DNA of 64,000 bases from JANTGF01 sp963750735 (GTDB lineage: Bacteria > Bacteroidota > Bacteroidia > Bacteroidales > VadinHA17). The translations under genes and the position numbers were made by a program. Under the pieces are notes generated by a model. It saw nothing but the letters and a program-made list of their open reading frames with translations. It searched no databases and was not told where the DNA came from. The number at the start of each line of letters is the position of its first letter. Within the stretch, counting starts at the first letter, position 1. The stretch is taken from the NCBI GenBank assembly GCA_963750735.1, contig CAVVRY010000007.1, positions 1-64,000 of the forward strand, given 5' to 3'. Below are positions 9,133 through 18,476 of the stretch, one piece after another.

Positions 9133-10389
9133 CTGTACTGCATTTTCCAAAAGATAAGATTCAGCTTCGACTGACCATAATCCGTTGTGTCGAGATGTTA
9201 TTGCTGCAAGTTCTTTGAATAAAGGATCATTGCTACCTAATTCGACAAAATCATCAATGGCTGTAAGGCTGAGACTTATATTCGTATAAATCAGCTTCTT
9301 ACCACCTGATATCGAGGGTAGATGTAAGGTAGTATCAATCACTGCATCGAGGCCTCCAATGTGTGAAATAAGGCCTGAAGGATCCAGGCCCTCTGCCATC
9401 AAATCAAGCGCTTCCTGCATATCATCGTTATTTCCTCCACTGGTACCTACTACATGGGTTGCGTTGTAATGCAAATTATAAAAATTGAATTTTGCCGAAA
9501 ATTCAGGATTGGTAGGCCCAGCAAAGAAATTTAGGCAACCGTCCCTTGATAAAATCTTGTCTCCCATCTCTATAACATCGGGAACCGGGGCAAAAACAAA
9601 TACATCGTTGTATCCATCACCGTCAGTTAGGTCAATAAGATCCTCAACTGCAACTCCTCCTGAATTAGCTGTATTTTGGTATATTAATTCCACTCCTTTT
9701 TCTCTTGCTTCTTTCTTTGGATACAACAATTCTGCCCTTGCAAGTCGTTGATCGTCAATATCAGTAACAACCAATAAAGATGGTTTCCTTTCCCTGGACA
9801 ACGCATAATTGATAGCCGCCAAACCCATTGGCCCTGCTCCGGCCAGAATAGCCATTTTTCCTTTTTCCCTGATATCCATTTGATGTACATAGGTCCCTGG
9901 TTTCACGTGGTAATTTGCATGAAAAGCACCTATTACACAGGATAATGGTTCAGATAATGAGGCCGGATAAAAACCCGGTCCGTTATAAGCCAGAAGGCAG
10001 TTCATCTCCATGACCTCATTGGGGATAATTATGTAGGTGGCGTTACCCCCTATCCAACGATAAGAGTATCCCGGAGCGTCAAGGCTTCCCTTATAGTTCA
10101 ATGCAGGCTGGATGGAAAACTTCTGTCCGGAATGAAATTGATCTGACCATTTTTTCCCCACCTCAATGATTTCACCACTGAATTCATGTCCTATTATAGT
10201 TGGATTTATATGAACATCATTTGGTATTCGTTTGTGGTCCGTTCCCTGCAAGGCTGCTTTGTGTGAGGACATACAAATACTATCAGAAACTACCTTTGCC
10301 AGAATCTCATCCTCCTTTAAAGTGGGAAGTTCAAACTCTTCCAGTCGAAGATCTTTCTTTCCATAAATTCTTACCGCTTTTGTTCTCAT
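9124..10389 (-). CDS. Zinc-dependent medium-chain alcohol/polyol dehydrogenase
   Basis: A 421-residue MDR oxidoreductase. The zinc-binding part includes SDSICMSSHKAAL and IGHEFSGEIIEVG; SEPLSCVIGAFHANYHV follows, and the Rossmann loop is MAILAGAGPMGLAAI near residue 192. The length and internal pattern (DVFVFAPVPDVIEMGDKIL, VGTSGGNNDDMQEALDLM) recall the L-sorbose-1-phosphate reductase/polyol dehydrogenase group rather than simple alcohol dehydrogenases. Its position beside a PfkB kinase fits a polyol or ketose route, which is inference. Stop codons of this gene and the PfkB gene overlap. Confidence 0.85.
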   Translation of the reverse strand: MRTKAVRIYGKKDLRLEEFELPTLKEDEILAKVVSDSICMSSHKAALQGTDHKRIPNDVHINPTIIGHEFSGEIIEVGKKWSDQFHSGQKFSIQPALNYKGSLDAPGYSYRWIGGNATYIIIPNEVMEMNCLLAYNGPGFYPASLSEPLSCVIGAFHANYHVKPGTYVHQMDIREKGKMAILAGAGPMGLAAINYALSRERKPSLLVVTDIDDQRLARAELLYPKKEAREKGVELIYQNTANSGGVAVEDLIDLTDGDGYNDVFVFAPVPDVIEMGDKILSRDGCLNFFAGPTNPEFSAKFNFYNLHYNATHVVGTSGGNNDDMQEALDLMAEGLDPSGLISHIGGLDAVIDTTLHLPSISGGKKLIYTNISLSLTAIDDFVELGSNDPLFKELAAITSRHNGLWSVEAESYLLENAVQLI

Positions 10390-10401
10390 TGCTCCAACTG
10401 G

Positions 10402-11532
10402 TTAATTAACACAGGCATCAATAATCTCTCTTTTAAAGGATCTTTCATTTTCCACAATAGGATAAAAACTTTCTAGGTAATTAATCATCTTTTGTTTACC
10501 TTTTTTATCCAAATATTCAAAATCTTCAATAATCTTAATAAATGCATCTCTATTCTCAATCAAAACTTCCTTTGCTTCCATTATGGCCTCTTCAGGAAGA
10601 CATATACCTCTATAAAGTCTTTCAGTAACTGATTCAATTTCAAAATTATCACTCGGAATCGCATATTCTGCATCAATTATACCTGAATAATCGAAATCAT
10701 AAGGTACAGGAATCGGTTCGGGTAAATTATGGTCATTTATTTTAAGGATCTTCATATTATGCAAACCGGTAATTGACCAATCAACATTCCCTACCATATA
10801 TTCGAACAAAGCCACCAGGGCCATATGATTCTTTTCCATAACTGATTGACCCAATTTCTCATTTTTCATGACGAAGGCATTGTTTCTCTCTGCTACTGAA
10901 TTTATATGCTCAATCAGGAATCCATATTTTTTGAAAACTTTATTTTTTTTCCCGGTATCAATATATTCCATCTGTACCAACCTGACTCTAAAACTCATAT
11001 CAGTTAGCTGATTAAATAACTTATAAACAAGGAATTCTTTAAGCAGATTAGATTCATACTCATTTGAATATTTACAATGCGTAACAAATTTAAAGGTGGT
11101 TTGCTTTTTTAGGTAATCGTTATCAAACTCAGTTTTCTTTATATTTAATTTTAATGGGGGAAACGAACAATATTTTCTTCGAAACTGTCCGCGGGGTTTA
11201 ATTCTAACTGTTTTCTCAACAGACTTATCTCCGGAATGAATTGTAAGAACTGCATCCTGATAAACCGGTTCCTGAGTATACTTTTGGTATTCCTTTAGAT
11301 TGAATTGGAGTGAAAGCCTCAAAATGTCCTGATTACCAAACAAATCCCAGTCTTCTTCTGAATCAATACTTACAACAGCAGAGGTATCTACAGCAAGATC
11401 TTTCGCATCATCAACTCCCTGAGTATTTGCTAAGCCAGCGGTAGCAAAGATTAGTATCCAGAATGAAAAGAATTTATAAAATTCCTTATTGGGAACCCAC
11501 CTAGCTGAACTTTTTTGATAGGATTTCTTCAT
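10402..11532 (-). CDS. Secreted protein of unknown function, CotH-kinase-like, paralogue A
   Basis: I do not recognise this as a named family member with certainty. It has a basic N-terminus and a hydrophobic stretch around residues 20-36 consistent with a signal peptide. The body has motifs reminiscent of CotH-type atypical kinases: a strand with IKPRGQFRRKYCSFPPLKLN, a lysine-containing strand TTFKFVTHCK, GNVDWSITGLHNMK near residue 265, and VPYDFDYSGIIDAEYAIP near 290, which could be a metal-binding DFD. It is about 37 percent identical by eye to the next gene, pointing to a tandem duplication. The genes are 13 bases apart in the same direction. A role in modifying surface material is possible but unproven. 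Confidence 0.7.
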   Translation of the reverse strand: MKKSYQKSSARWVPNKEFYKFFSFWILIFATAGLANTQGVDDAKDLAVDTSAVVSIDSEEDWDLFGNQDILRLSLQFNLKEYQKYTQEPVYQDAVLTIHSGDKSVEKTVRIKPRGQFRRKYCSFPPLKLNIKKTEFDNDYLKKQTTFKFVTHCKYSNEYESNLLKEFLVYKLFNQLTDMSFRVRLVQMEYIDTGKKNKVFKKYGFLIEHINSVAERNNAFVMKNEKLGQSVMEKNHMALVALFEYMVGNVDWSITGLHNMKILKINDHNLPEPIPVPYDFDYSGIIDAEYAIPSDNFEIESVTERLYRGICLPEEAIMEAKEVLIENRDAFIKIIEDFEYLDKKGKQKMINYLESFYPIVENERSFKREIIDACVN

Positions 11533-11545
11533 ACCAGGGTGGTAA

Positions 11546-12667
11546 CTATTTTAAACAAGCATCAATCATTTCACGCCTTATTACCTTATCATTATCGATA
11601 AGGCCAAAATAACCATCCAAATACTTAAACATAAAGGCTTTATCCTTTTTTTCAAGGAATTCAAAATCTTCAATCACTTTATATAATTCCTCTTTTTTCG
11701 AATTTATCAGGTCAACCGATTTAAAGATTGAGGTTTCATCCTCAAAACATATACATCGATACGCCCTCTCCTTGACCGTTTCCAACCCCAAGCCTTCAGT
11801 GGGCACAGCATAGTCGGCATCAACCAATCCGGCATAATCAAAATCATAGGGGATTGGATAGGGTTCTGTAGCAGCAAAATTGTTTGATTTCAATACCTTT
11901 AAATTATGGAGACCAGCCAGACTCCAATCGGTGTTCCCAATCATGTATTGAAAAACACAAAGAAGAGGCATTATTTCTTTGCTCATCCACTTTTGAGCCA
12001 GTTGTTCATTTTCAACTTCAACGCAATTTTGCCGCTCGGCCAGTTTATCAATATGCTCAATCAGGAAACCATATTTAGTCAAGGTTTTTTGCTTTTGGTT
12101 TGAATCAATATAGTCTACCTGCACAAGCCTTACACGCAAACTATAATCGGTTACCACATTATATAATTTATATACCAGGTATTCTTTAAACAGATATTTT
12201 TGGTTTAGGTTTGAATTTTTGCAGTGGGTAACAAATTTCAGTGTTGATTGCTGTTCGAGTTGCGTATTATCTAAATCTGCATCTTTCAGATTTAGTTTGA
12301 TTGGAGGAAAAGTACAAATCGTTTTCCTTGAAATACCTCTTGCCCGAATTCTAATATCTCTTTCAACGACTGAATCGGTCAGATGAATTGAAAGCAGAGC
12401 TGGTTGATATTCTCCTGACATAGTATTTTTTCTAAAAAGCTTGCGATCAAAGGCTAAGGAGAATCTTAAAGGAGTATCTTCTTCGAATAATTCCCAATCC
12501 TCATCATTGTAAATCTCAATTTTGCCATTGTTATCACTTTCATCAGCTGTCACTGGTTCTTGAGAAAAGGCTGTAGGGAAAATAAAAAATAGCATCAAAC
12601 TAGCGATTAGTAGAGATTTCTGGTTCCAATCAACGAAATAACCTAGTAAGTTTTTTAATGCTTCCAT
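11546..12667 (-). CDS. Secreted protein of unknown function, CotH-kinase-like, paralogue B
   Basis: Tandem paralogue of the gene just downstream, with the same order of motifs: RARGISRKTICTFPPIKLNL, STLKFVTHCKNSNLNQKY, KYGFLIEHIDKLAERQN, GNTDWSLAGLHNLKVLK and IPYDFDYAGLVDADYAVP. I chose the ATG at 12667 (MEALKNLLGYF) because a hydrophobic signal segment (about 20-37) follows at normal distance; the frame is open to 12709. The end of the mature part, IRREMIDACLK, matches KREIIDACVN of the paralogue. Arrangement of RxRG, a lysine strand, NxDW and DFDY suggests a divergent CotH/HipA-like kinase fold, an inference from pattern only. Confidence 0.7.
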   Translation of the reverse strand: MEALKNLLGYFVDWNQKSLLIASLMLFFIFPTAFSQEPVTADESDNNGKIEIYNDEDWELFEEDTPLRFSLAFDRKLFRKNTMSGEYQPALLSIHLTDSVVERDIRIRARGISRKTICTFPPIKLNLKDADLDNTQLEQQSTLKFVTHCKNSNLNQKYLFKEYLVYKLYNVVTDYSLRVRLVQVDYIDSNQKQKTLTKYGFLIEHIDKLAERQNCVEVENEQLAQKWMSKEIMPLLCVFQYMIGNTDWSLAGLHNLKVLKSNNFAATEPYPIPYDFDYAGLVDADYAVPTEGLGLETVKERAYRCICFEDETSIFKSVDLINSKKEELYKVIEDFEFLEKKDKAFMFKYLDGYFGLIDNDKVIRREMIDACLK

Positions 12668-12738
12668 TTTATTAATTCTTATTAAATATTCAGGAGTCCT
12701 AATTAACAAATTTAGTCAATTCCAGAAATATATCCACA

Positions 12739-13929
12739 TTATTTCATAATCTGACCACCTGTAACCGGAATTGCCTGCCCTGTTTCATATCTCTGGTCAA
12801 TTGCATATATTATTGCCATCATAACATCGTCAATACCTACGCCTCTTTTCATTGGCACCTTACTCTCATAAAATCTTTTTACTTCATCAATGTTCTTTGC
12901 TCCTTTTACTTTCCCAGCTTTCAGATATTGCACAAATAAACCATTATTCGGATCACTCCATAGTGGGCCATCAAAATAATTGCCGGGACAAACTGCATTT
13001 ACCTTAATCCTACTTTCAACCAGTTCAAGAGCAAATGACTGTACCAGGCCAATACTGCCAAATTTACTTCCAGCATAAGCAAAATTCTTCTGACTTCCTT
13101 GCAGTCCTGATTTTGAGTTAACCTGGATAATATCAGAATATCCGGAAGAATTAAATTGATTCTGAGTTTTCATTATCAAGGATGCATACTTGGTACATAG
13201 ATAAAACCCTTTATAATTCACATCAGTGACAAAATCAAATTCACTGGTTTCCAATTCATCTAAACCTCCAGCTCTTAATACTCCAGCATTGCTTATCAAT
13301 ACATCCAGACCCCCAAAGTTATCTACAATGTTTTCCATGAGGGTTTTAACTGATTCTTCATTTGTAACATCCACATAGAAATACATCATTCTATTACCTA
13401 TCTCACGCTCGATGTTGTATTTATTAACCAGTTTATTTCCAACTTCTTCATTCAGATCGGCGATAATTACATGGGCACCTTCCTTAAAAGCACGAATTGC
13501 AATTCCTTCACCAAAACCCTGCGCTCCACCGGTTACCAGTACGATTTTTTGTTCGAGTAGCTTTTTGACTGTAGGAATGGAAAAATCATCATTCTCTTCT
13601 TTGATATTTGCTGTACCTGGCAATACATTTATTAAGCCAATATTCTGAATGAAAATAAAAGATGGAAGTTTTTTTTGTTCAGGAGTTAGTTGGCTCTCAA
13701 AAACTTTAAGTTCAGCTAATACCTTACTGACTGATAAAGAATTATCAAGATATATTGAATTTAATGTAGATCGCTTTTCCTTCCACTTGTTGTAGGCATT
13801 TTTAGTTTTGGCAATATTATTTGATGATTCATTTGCGGTAAGATTTACAGTTACTGAAGTACTTTGTAAAAAAATCCCCCTTATTGCAGGAAGCAATTCA
13901 AAATACAGATTATCTGAACTTAGATGCAT
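12739..13929 (-). CDS. SDR-family oxidoreductase with class II aldolase-like N-terminal tail
   Basis: The C-terminal 270 residues are a classical short-chain dehydrogenase: IVLVTGGAQGFGEGIAIRAF is the NAD-binding loop, LDVLISNAGVLRAGG the NAG motif, and the catalytic Ser and YAGSK (YAGSKFGSIGLVQ) follow. The first 125 residues are not SDR; FESQLTPEQKKLPSFIFIQNIGL resembles the linker of bifunctional class II aldolase/SDR proteins such as those that handle rhamnulose-1-phosphate, but no zinc-binding histidines of an aldolase are seen. Similar proteins of about 400 residues are often called sorbitol-6-phosphate dehydrogenase. Only three bases separate it from the PHP gene upstream, so they form one transcript. 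Confidence 0.82.
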   Translation of the reverse strand: MHLSSDNLYFELLPAIRGIFLQSTSVTVNLTANESSNNIAKTKNAYNKWKEKRSTLNSIYLDNSLSVSKVLAELKVFESQLTPEQKKLPSFIFIQNIGLINVLPGTANIKEENDDFSIPTVKKLLEQKIVLVTGGAQGFGEGIAIRAFKEGAHVIIADLNEEVGNKLVNKYNIEREIGNRMMYFYVDVTNEESVKTLMENIVDNFGGLDVLISNAGVLRAGGLDELETSEFDFVTDVNYKGFYLCTKYASLIMKTQNQFNSSGYSDIIQVNSKSGLQGSQKNFAYAGSKFGSIGLVQSFALELVESRIKVNAVCPGNYFDGPLWSDPNNGLFVQYLKAGKVKGAKNIDEVKRFYESKVPMKRGVGIDDVMMAIIYAIDQRYETGQAIPVTGGQIMK

Positions 13930-13932
13930 CGT

Positions 13933-15105
13933 TTACTTTTTGGTTAAATAATTTTGCAATACGTTTTTACCCAATGATACAAAATCGCTTAACTGGTCGA
14001 TCTTTGCCTTCCCATTTTGATCAATATACCCTTCTTTCCGATTTTCCACAAGATGCTGATGTGCAATCAAAACACAGGCGCCTTCATTCCCAATTCGCTT
14101 CAAATCATCATCCAGGTCATTGTCATTCCTGCACTTAATTGAGAGCGGAATCATTTCAGGAGTATTATGCTCAGTACCAAAAGTAACAATGAAATCTCTC
14201 ATATTAAAAAAGTTGACGAACTTTTCAAGAACCTGAATATCATTCCTGATTGGTATTAACTCAACAGCAAAGATTCCAAGCGCAATTAAATCCTTATAAA
14301 GTTGCTCCCAATCGCTCTCAAATTCAGTAAAATTGCCGTTATGATCATCCAATAATACCGGATAGCAGGGAATTCCTTTAGCATCAATAATCAGGTCAAC
14401 CAATTCAGGTATTGGCAAAAAAGCACTTTCAGTTTCCTCAACAAAAGCAAATCCTCCCATTTTTAGCAGTTTTGATCTGATCATATTTTCAATAACTGCC
14501 TCATTGGTTATGGTTCCACTATCGACATCGGTTTTGAGTATTAAACTCAGCATATTTCTGCACTCATCATGCGTCTCACATTTTTTAAAGACCTCTACCC
14601 AGATTGCCCTGGCAATATGTCTTTCACGTACCATATTTCTGGCAAATTCCTTCTTTATCTCATTAAAATTAAGGTGTATTGGAACCTGAAGAGTTTTAAA
14701 ATACTCATTTGCCTTAGTAACCATTGCCTTTACCTGGTCCTGACTTTCCTGCACCACTTTCTTAAGCTTTTCTGAGTTTTCATCACTTAAATTAAAAGGA
14801 TACCTGAAAGCTTTCCCGCATATATATGTCCGACCTGGATTATTTGGGTCATTAACACGTATACCCTGATCCTGCTTTTCTTTCAACAATCCAATATATT
14901 CCATGCAATACAATGGATAAACTCTATTAATCCCAGCCTGATATCTGAACTCAGAATACCCATCATCAGTATAAAAGTCGTTAATGCCCAACACATCAAT
15001 CTTTTCAGCCCTGGCAGATATAAAGATTTGGTCCATGGTAGAAAAGGCACTAAAGGAATATGGGGTATGAATATGAGTATTTATTCCAATTTCAGAACTA
15101 ATCAT
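13933..15105 (-). CDS. PHP-domain metal-dependent phosphoesterase-like protein
   Basis: A 390-residue protein starting with the PHP signature: GINTHIHTPYSFSAF at residues 7-21 gives the HxH metal pair, followed by KIDVLGINDFYTDDGYSEF. Later AHQHLVENRKEGY near residue 360 and FGTEHNTPEMIPL near 325 carry further likely metal ligands. The middle insert (about 100-200) is helical and not part of a minimal PHP domain. PHP proteins are usually phosphatases or nucleases. Its tight coupling to the SDR/aldolase-like gene suggests action on a sugar phosphate, an inference. It is the first gene of a two-gene leftward operon. Confidence 0.78.
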   Translation of the reverse strand: MISSEIGINTHIHTPYSFSAFSTMDQIFISARAEKIDVLGINDFYTDDGYSEFRYQAGINRVYPLYCMEYIGLLKEKQDQGIRVNDPNNPGRTYICGKAFRYPFNLSDENSEKLKKVVQESQDQVKAMVTKANEYFKTLQVPIHLNFNEIKKEFARNMVRERHIARAIWVEVFKKCETHDECRNMLSLILKTDVDSGTITNEAVIENMIRSKLLKMGGFAFVEETESAFLPIPELVDLIIDAKGIPCYPVLLDDHNGNFTEFESDWEQLYKDLIALGIFAVELIPIRNDIQVLEKFVNFFNMRDFIVTFGTEHNTPEMIPLSIKCRNDNDLDDDLKRIGNEGACVLIAHQHLVENRKEGYIDQNGKAKIDQLSDFVSLGKNVLQNYLTKK

Positions 15106-15305
15106 AACTTGAAATTTATTTTCCAGACTTCATTCAAAAGTAAATTTTGGATGAAAAAAATACATGGGACAACCTTAGCTTTTTACTAAAGAAAAATAAC
15201 TGGCCTGTATTTATGAAACGCTAAAATACAACTCATCAAAACTATCAGGATTTTACAATTTGATTAATAATAATCCTAACATTTCTATTTCACCTGAAAA
15301 ATATC

Positions 15306-15920
15306 CTAGAAAACGTTTATAATCAGGAATAAGACTACGGAAACAATCAACCCAATCAGAAACATGGTATAGGAAATATTAAGATAATGAGATTTTCGGG
15401 AGACTACCTTACTAAGAAAATACAAATCTAGATTCAAATTCTCATAGATCAGTTTATTTGAAGAAAGCACGTTTTCCATATAACTCATATATTCTGATAA
15501 TGGTGTTTTCTTTTTATGAGAAAGTGTAAATTGAATCGGGCTTGTTTTCGCTCTGAATTTTTGAATGCTCAAGTCCGTCCTGGTTGATAAAATCGCATAA
15601 GTCATTGCAATCATAGCGAAGAAAAGCAGTGCCAGGAAAGGTATATAATCCAACATCTTCATTTCTTTTGTTGCATCGAAATAAAACAAGGACCCGGTCA
15701 ATAATCCAAGCGTACCGGTAATCAGCAGAGTATTCATGCTGATGATTAGATTTGCTTTACTATCCATAATTCCAATTAGCCGGATCTGGCTTCTGATGGT
15801 TACCCTGTATAAGGTTTCTTTTCCACCACCCTTCGCATAAATACGTGCCAAAGGATTTTTCTCATTTGAATCATTTTCCGGTACGATTTTTTGTTGTTTG
15901 GTATTATCCTGTTCCATCAT
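15306..15920 (-). CDS. PycTM (DUF5706)-like membrane protein
   Basis: A 204-residue protein with three predicted membrane segments (about 58-80, 92-112 and 183-203). The stretch RSQIRLIGIMDSKANLIISM, the TYAILSTR end of the second segment, and NLDLYFLSKVVSRKSHYLN before the last segment match the pattern of the family now called Pycsar effector/PycTM (formerly DUF5706). In Pycsar anti-phage defence such proteins are opened by cyclic CMP or UMP made by a partner cyclase and damage the membrane. Here there is no cyclase and no HD domain beside it, so it may be a housekeeping or orphan member. Flanking genes read the same way but are about 65 and 200 bases away. Confidence 0.75.
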   Translation of the reverse strand: MMEQDNTKQQKIVPENDSNEKNPLARIYAKGGGKETLYRVTIRSQIRLIGIMDSKANLIISMNTLLITGTLGLLTGSLFYFDATKEMKMLDYIPFLALLFFAMIAMTYAILSTRTDLSIQKFRAKTSPIQFTLSHKKKTPLSEYMSYMENVLSSNKLIYENLNLDLYFLSKVVSRKSHYLNISYTMFLIGLIVSVVLFLIINVF

Positions 15921-15985
15921 GTGGTTTGTATTTTAGTTCTAGCACATAAAAATAATTAAATTTACTCACAAAATAACCAAATTAA

Positions 15986-18454
15986 TTAAACTCCCTCCTG
16001 CAACCTTTTTATTTCCGAATCATGGGAGTTATCATAAGTAGTATTATATCCCTTCAAGGGCATAATTTTTTCATGAATAGCATCCAGTATCCAGTCAACC
16101 TGGGGGAAGAAATAGTCTTCCAACTCATGCGCTGGCACAATCCAGTTGCGTGAACCAACAACTACAGGAGGTGCATCCAATTCGTCAAAAGCAAGTTCAG
16201 TAATGGTCGAGGCCATATCTTTGATAAATGATCCCCTGGCAGAAGCATCGCTTGTTAAAAGAATTTTTCCAGTTTTCTTAAGAGAGGTAAGGACAGTTTC
16301 ATAATTAAATGGCACAAGGCTTCTTGCATCAATTACTTCAGCTTCTAGACCATATATATCTGAAAGTATTTCAGCAGTTTCCATTGCCTTATAAAGGGTT
16401 GCTCCTATACTCAGTATGGTAATATCATTACCTTCTCTTTTAATATCCGGTTCGCCTATCGGTATTTCATAGTATTCCTTAGGAACTCCTTCTTTGTGAA
16501 ACAATTCACCAATGTCATAAATACGTTGACTTTCAAAAAATACAACCGGATCAGTTCCTTGCAAAGCAGCATTCATCAATCCTTTTGCATCATATGGGGT
16601 AGCCGGAAAAACCACTTTCAATCCAGGGATATGAGCCACCAGTGATGACCAGTCCTGCGAATGCTGAGCTCCATATTTTGAGCCAACTGATACTCTCAAT
16701 ACAAGTGGCATTTTAAGGACATTTCCACTCATAGCCTGCCACTTTGGAAGTTGATTAAAGACTTCATCTCCAGAGCGACCAAGAAAATCACAATACATTA
16801 TTTCAGGGATTACTCTCCCTCCACACATAGCATAGCCAATAGCAGTACCCACAATGGCTCCTTCTGATATAGGAGAATTAAAAAGGCGCTGAAAAGGCAA
16901 TGCTTCAGTAAGGCCCCGGTAAACTGCAAATGCACCGCCCCACTCCCTATTTTCTTCGCCATATGCAACCAAAGTAGGATCCTTATAAAATCTGTCTATC
17001 ACCGCCTCAAATATCCCATCTCTTAGCTGATAGGTTTTCACTTTTGAAAAAGGCTTTCCCTCTTTGTCTAATCCAAATCTTTCTTTTCTGGCTATCTGTT
17101 TCACCCGCAGGTTTTCACTCATTGGATGATTCACTTCAGGCGTTCTATCTTCCATGGCCGAAATTGATTCATTGGAGAACATCATATTCCCAATGGCTTC
17201 TGGATTATCAACCAGGTTCATACGCGGAGAAACTTCATCATTGGTTGCAAGTCTGGTAACATGGGTTATTTTTTCTACTACGGATTCTTTTATGTCCTCT
17301 ATCTGGGTAGGAGTTGCTACTCCGGATTCAACCAATTCTTTTTCAAAATAAAGAAGTGAATCTTCTTTCATCCAGGCTTCTAATTCTTCCTTTGACCTAT
17401 AAGAAGATGCATCGGATGGTGAATGACCGCTATAACGGTAGGTAAGTGTATCCAATAATACCGGCCCTTTTCCTTCCTCCAACAATTTCTTCTTTCGCCG
17501 GAAAGCATCAATAACTGCAAGTGGATTATAACCATCCACTCTTTCCGCGTGCATCTGTTCCGGATTTACTCCTGCTCCAACCCTGGCAAGCATATCATAT
17601 CCCATGGTCTCACCCTGTGTTTGACCTCCCATGCCATACTGGTTATTCATAAAATTAAAGAGAATAGGCAAACCACCTCTGTATTCACCTTCCCAGAGGG
17701 TTTTGTACTGGTCCATTGCCGCAAACATCATCCCTTCCCATACAGGCCCACAACCCATGGAGGCATCTCCAATATTGGCTACAACTATGCCATTCTTTTT
17801 GTTAACCTTTTTATATAAGGCAGCACCAACGGCGATATCCCCGGAACCACCTACAATTGCATTGTTAGGGTAAATTCCAAAGGGTGGAAAAAAAGCATGC
17901 ATTGATCCGCCCAATCCCTTATTGAAACCTGTTTCCCTGGCGAATATTTCAGCAAGAGTTCCATACAAAAGAAAATCTGTGGCAAGATCTTTACCTTTGC
18001 CCTTAAAATTTCTTTCAACAACTGACAGAGTTTTCCCTCCCAGGTAATCCTTCATGATGGATTCAAGCTGGTTCTCCTCCAGGCGATATATGGCAGACAA
18101 TCCTTTTGCAAGAATCTCCCCATGACTGCGGTGAGACCCGAAAATAATATCCTCAACGGAAAGATCAAAAGCCATTCCTACAGCAGAAGCTTCCTGGCCA
18201 ATAGAAAGGTGAGCCGGCCCGGGATGGTTGTATTTAATGCCATTGTATTCATTCGTTGTTTTAATCTTATTGAGCATTACTTCGAATTCACGGATAAACA
18301 TCATATCCCTGAAAATTTTCAGCAATTCATCGTTTGAAAAATTTTCTTTTTCCTCTTTGAGGCTTTTTTGATAGGCATTTACCGGAATGGGTTTAAAAGT
18401 AATTTCACCAGTTTTCCGGACATTCTTAGGATCAATAAATAAATTCTTAGGCAT
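15986..18454 (-). CDS. 2-oxoacid dehydrogenase E1, alpha and beta fused
   Basis: An 822-residue thiamine diphosphate enzyme in which the E1 alpha and beta chains are joined. Residues 1-400 are E1 alpha: HPGPAHLSIGQEASAVGMA, FGSHRSHGEILAKGL, and the ThDP motif GDASMGCGPVWEG ending in NNQYGMGG. Residues 480-800 are E1 beta: VAYGEENREWGGAFAVYRGL, FNSPISEGAIVGTAIGYAMC, SVGSKYGAQHSQDW and VVGSRNWIVPAHELEDYFFP. Such fused forms act as branched-chain, pyruvate or acetoin dehydrogenases; substrate cannot be read. The E2 gene lies 22 bases upstream in the same direction. No lipoamide dehydrogenase (E3) is in the window. Confidence 0.92.
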   Translation of the reverse strand: MPKNLFIDPKNVRKTGEITFKPIPVNAYQKSLKEEKENFSNDELLKIFRDMMFIREFEVMLNKIKTTNEYNGIKYNHPGPAHLSIGQEASAVGMAFDLSVEDIIFGSHRSHGEILAKGLSAIYRLEENQLESIMKDYLGGKTLSVVERNFKGKGKDLATDFLLYGTLAEIFARETGFNKGLGGSMHAFFPPFGIYPNNAIVGGSGDIAVGAALYKKVNKKNGIVVANIGDASMGCGPVWEGMMFAAMDQYKTLWEGEYRGGLPILFNFMNNQYGMGGQTQGETMGYDMLARVGAGVNPEQMHAERVDGYNPLAVIDAFRRKKKLLEEGKGPVLLDTLTYRYSGHSPSDASSYRSKEELEAWMKEDSLLYFEKELVESGVATPTQIEDIKESVVEKITHVTRLATNDEVSPRMNLVDNPEAIGNMMFSNESISAMEDRTPEVNHPMSENLRVKQIARKERFGLDKEGKPFSKVKTYQLRDGIFEAVIDRFYKDPTLVAYGEENREWGGAFAVYRGLTEALPFQRLFNSPISEGAIVGTAIGYAMCGGRVIPEIMYCDFLGRSGDEVFNQLPKWQAMSGNVLKMPLVLRVSVGSKYGAQHSQDWSSLVAHIPGLKVVFPATPYDAKGLMNAALQGTDPVVFFESQRIYDIGELFHKEGVPKEYYEIPIGEPDIKREGNDITILSIGATLYKAMETAEILSDIYGLEAEVIDARSLVPFNYETVLTSLKKTGKILLTSDASARGSFIKDMASTITELAFDELDAPPVVVGSRNWIVPAHELEDYFFPQVDWILDAIHEKIMPLKGYNTTYDNSHDSEIKRLQEGV

Positions 18455-18476
18455 GATAAATAGATACTAATTCAGA

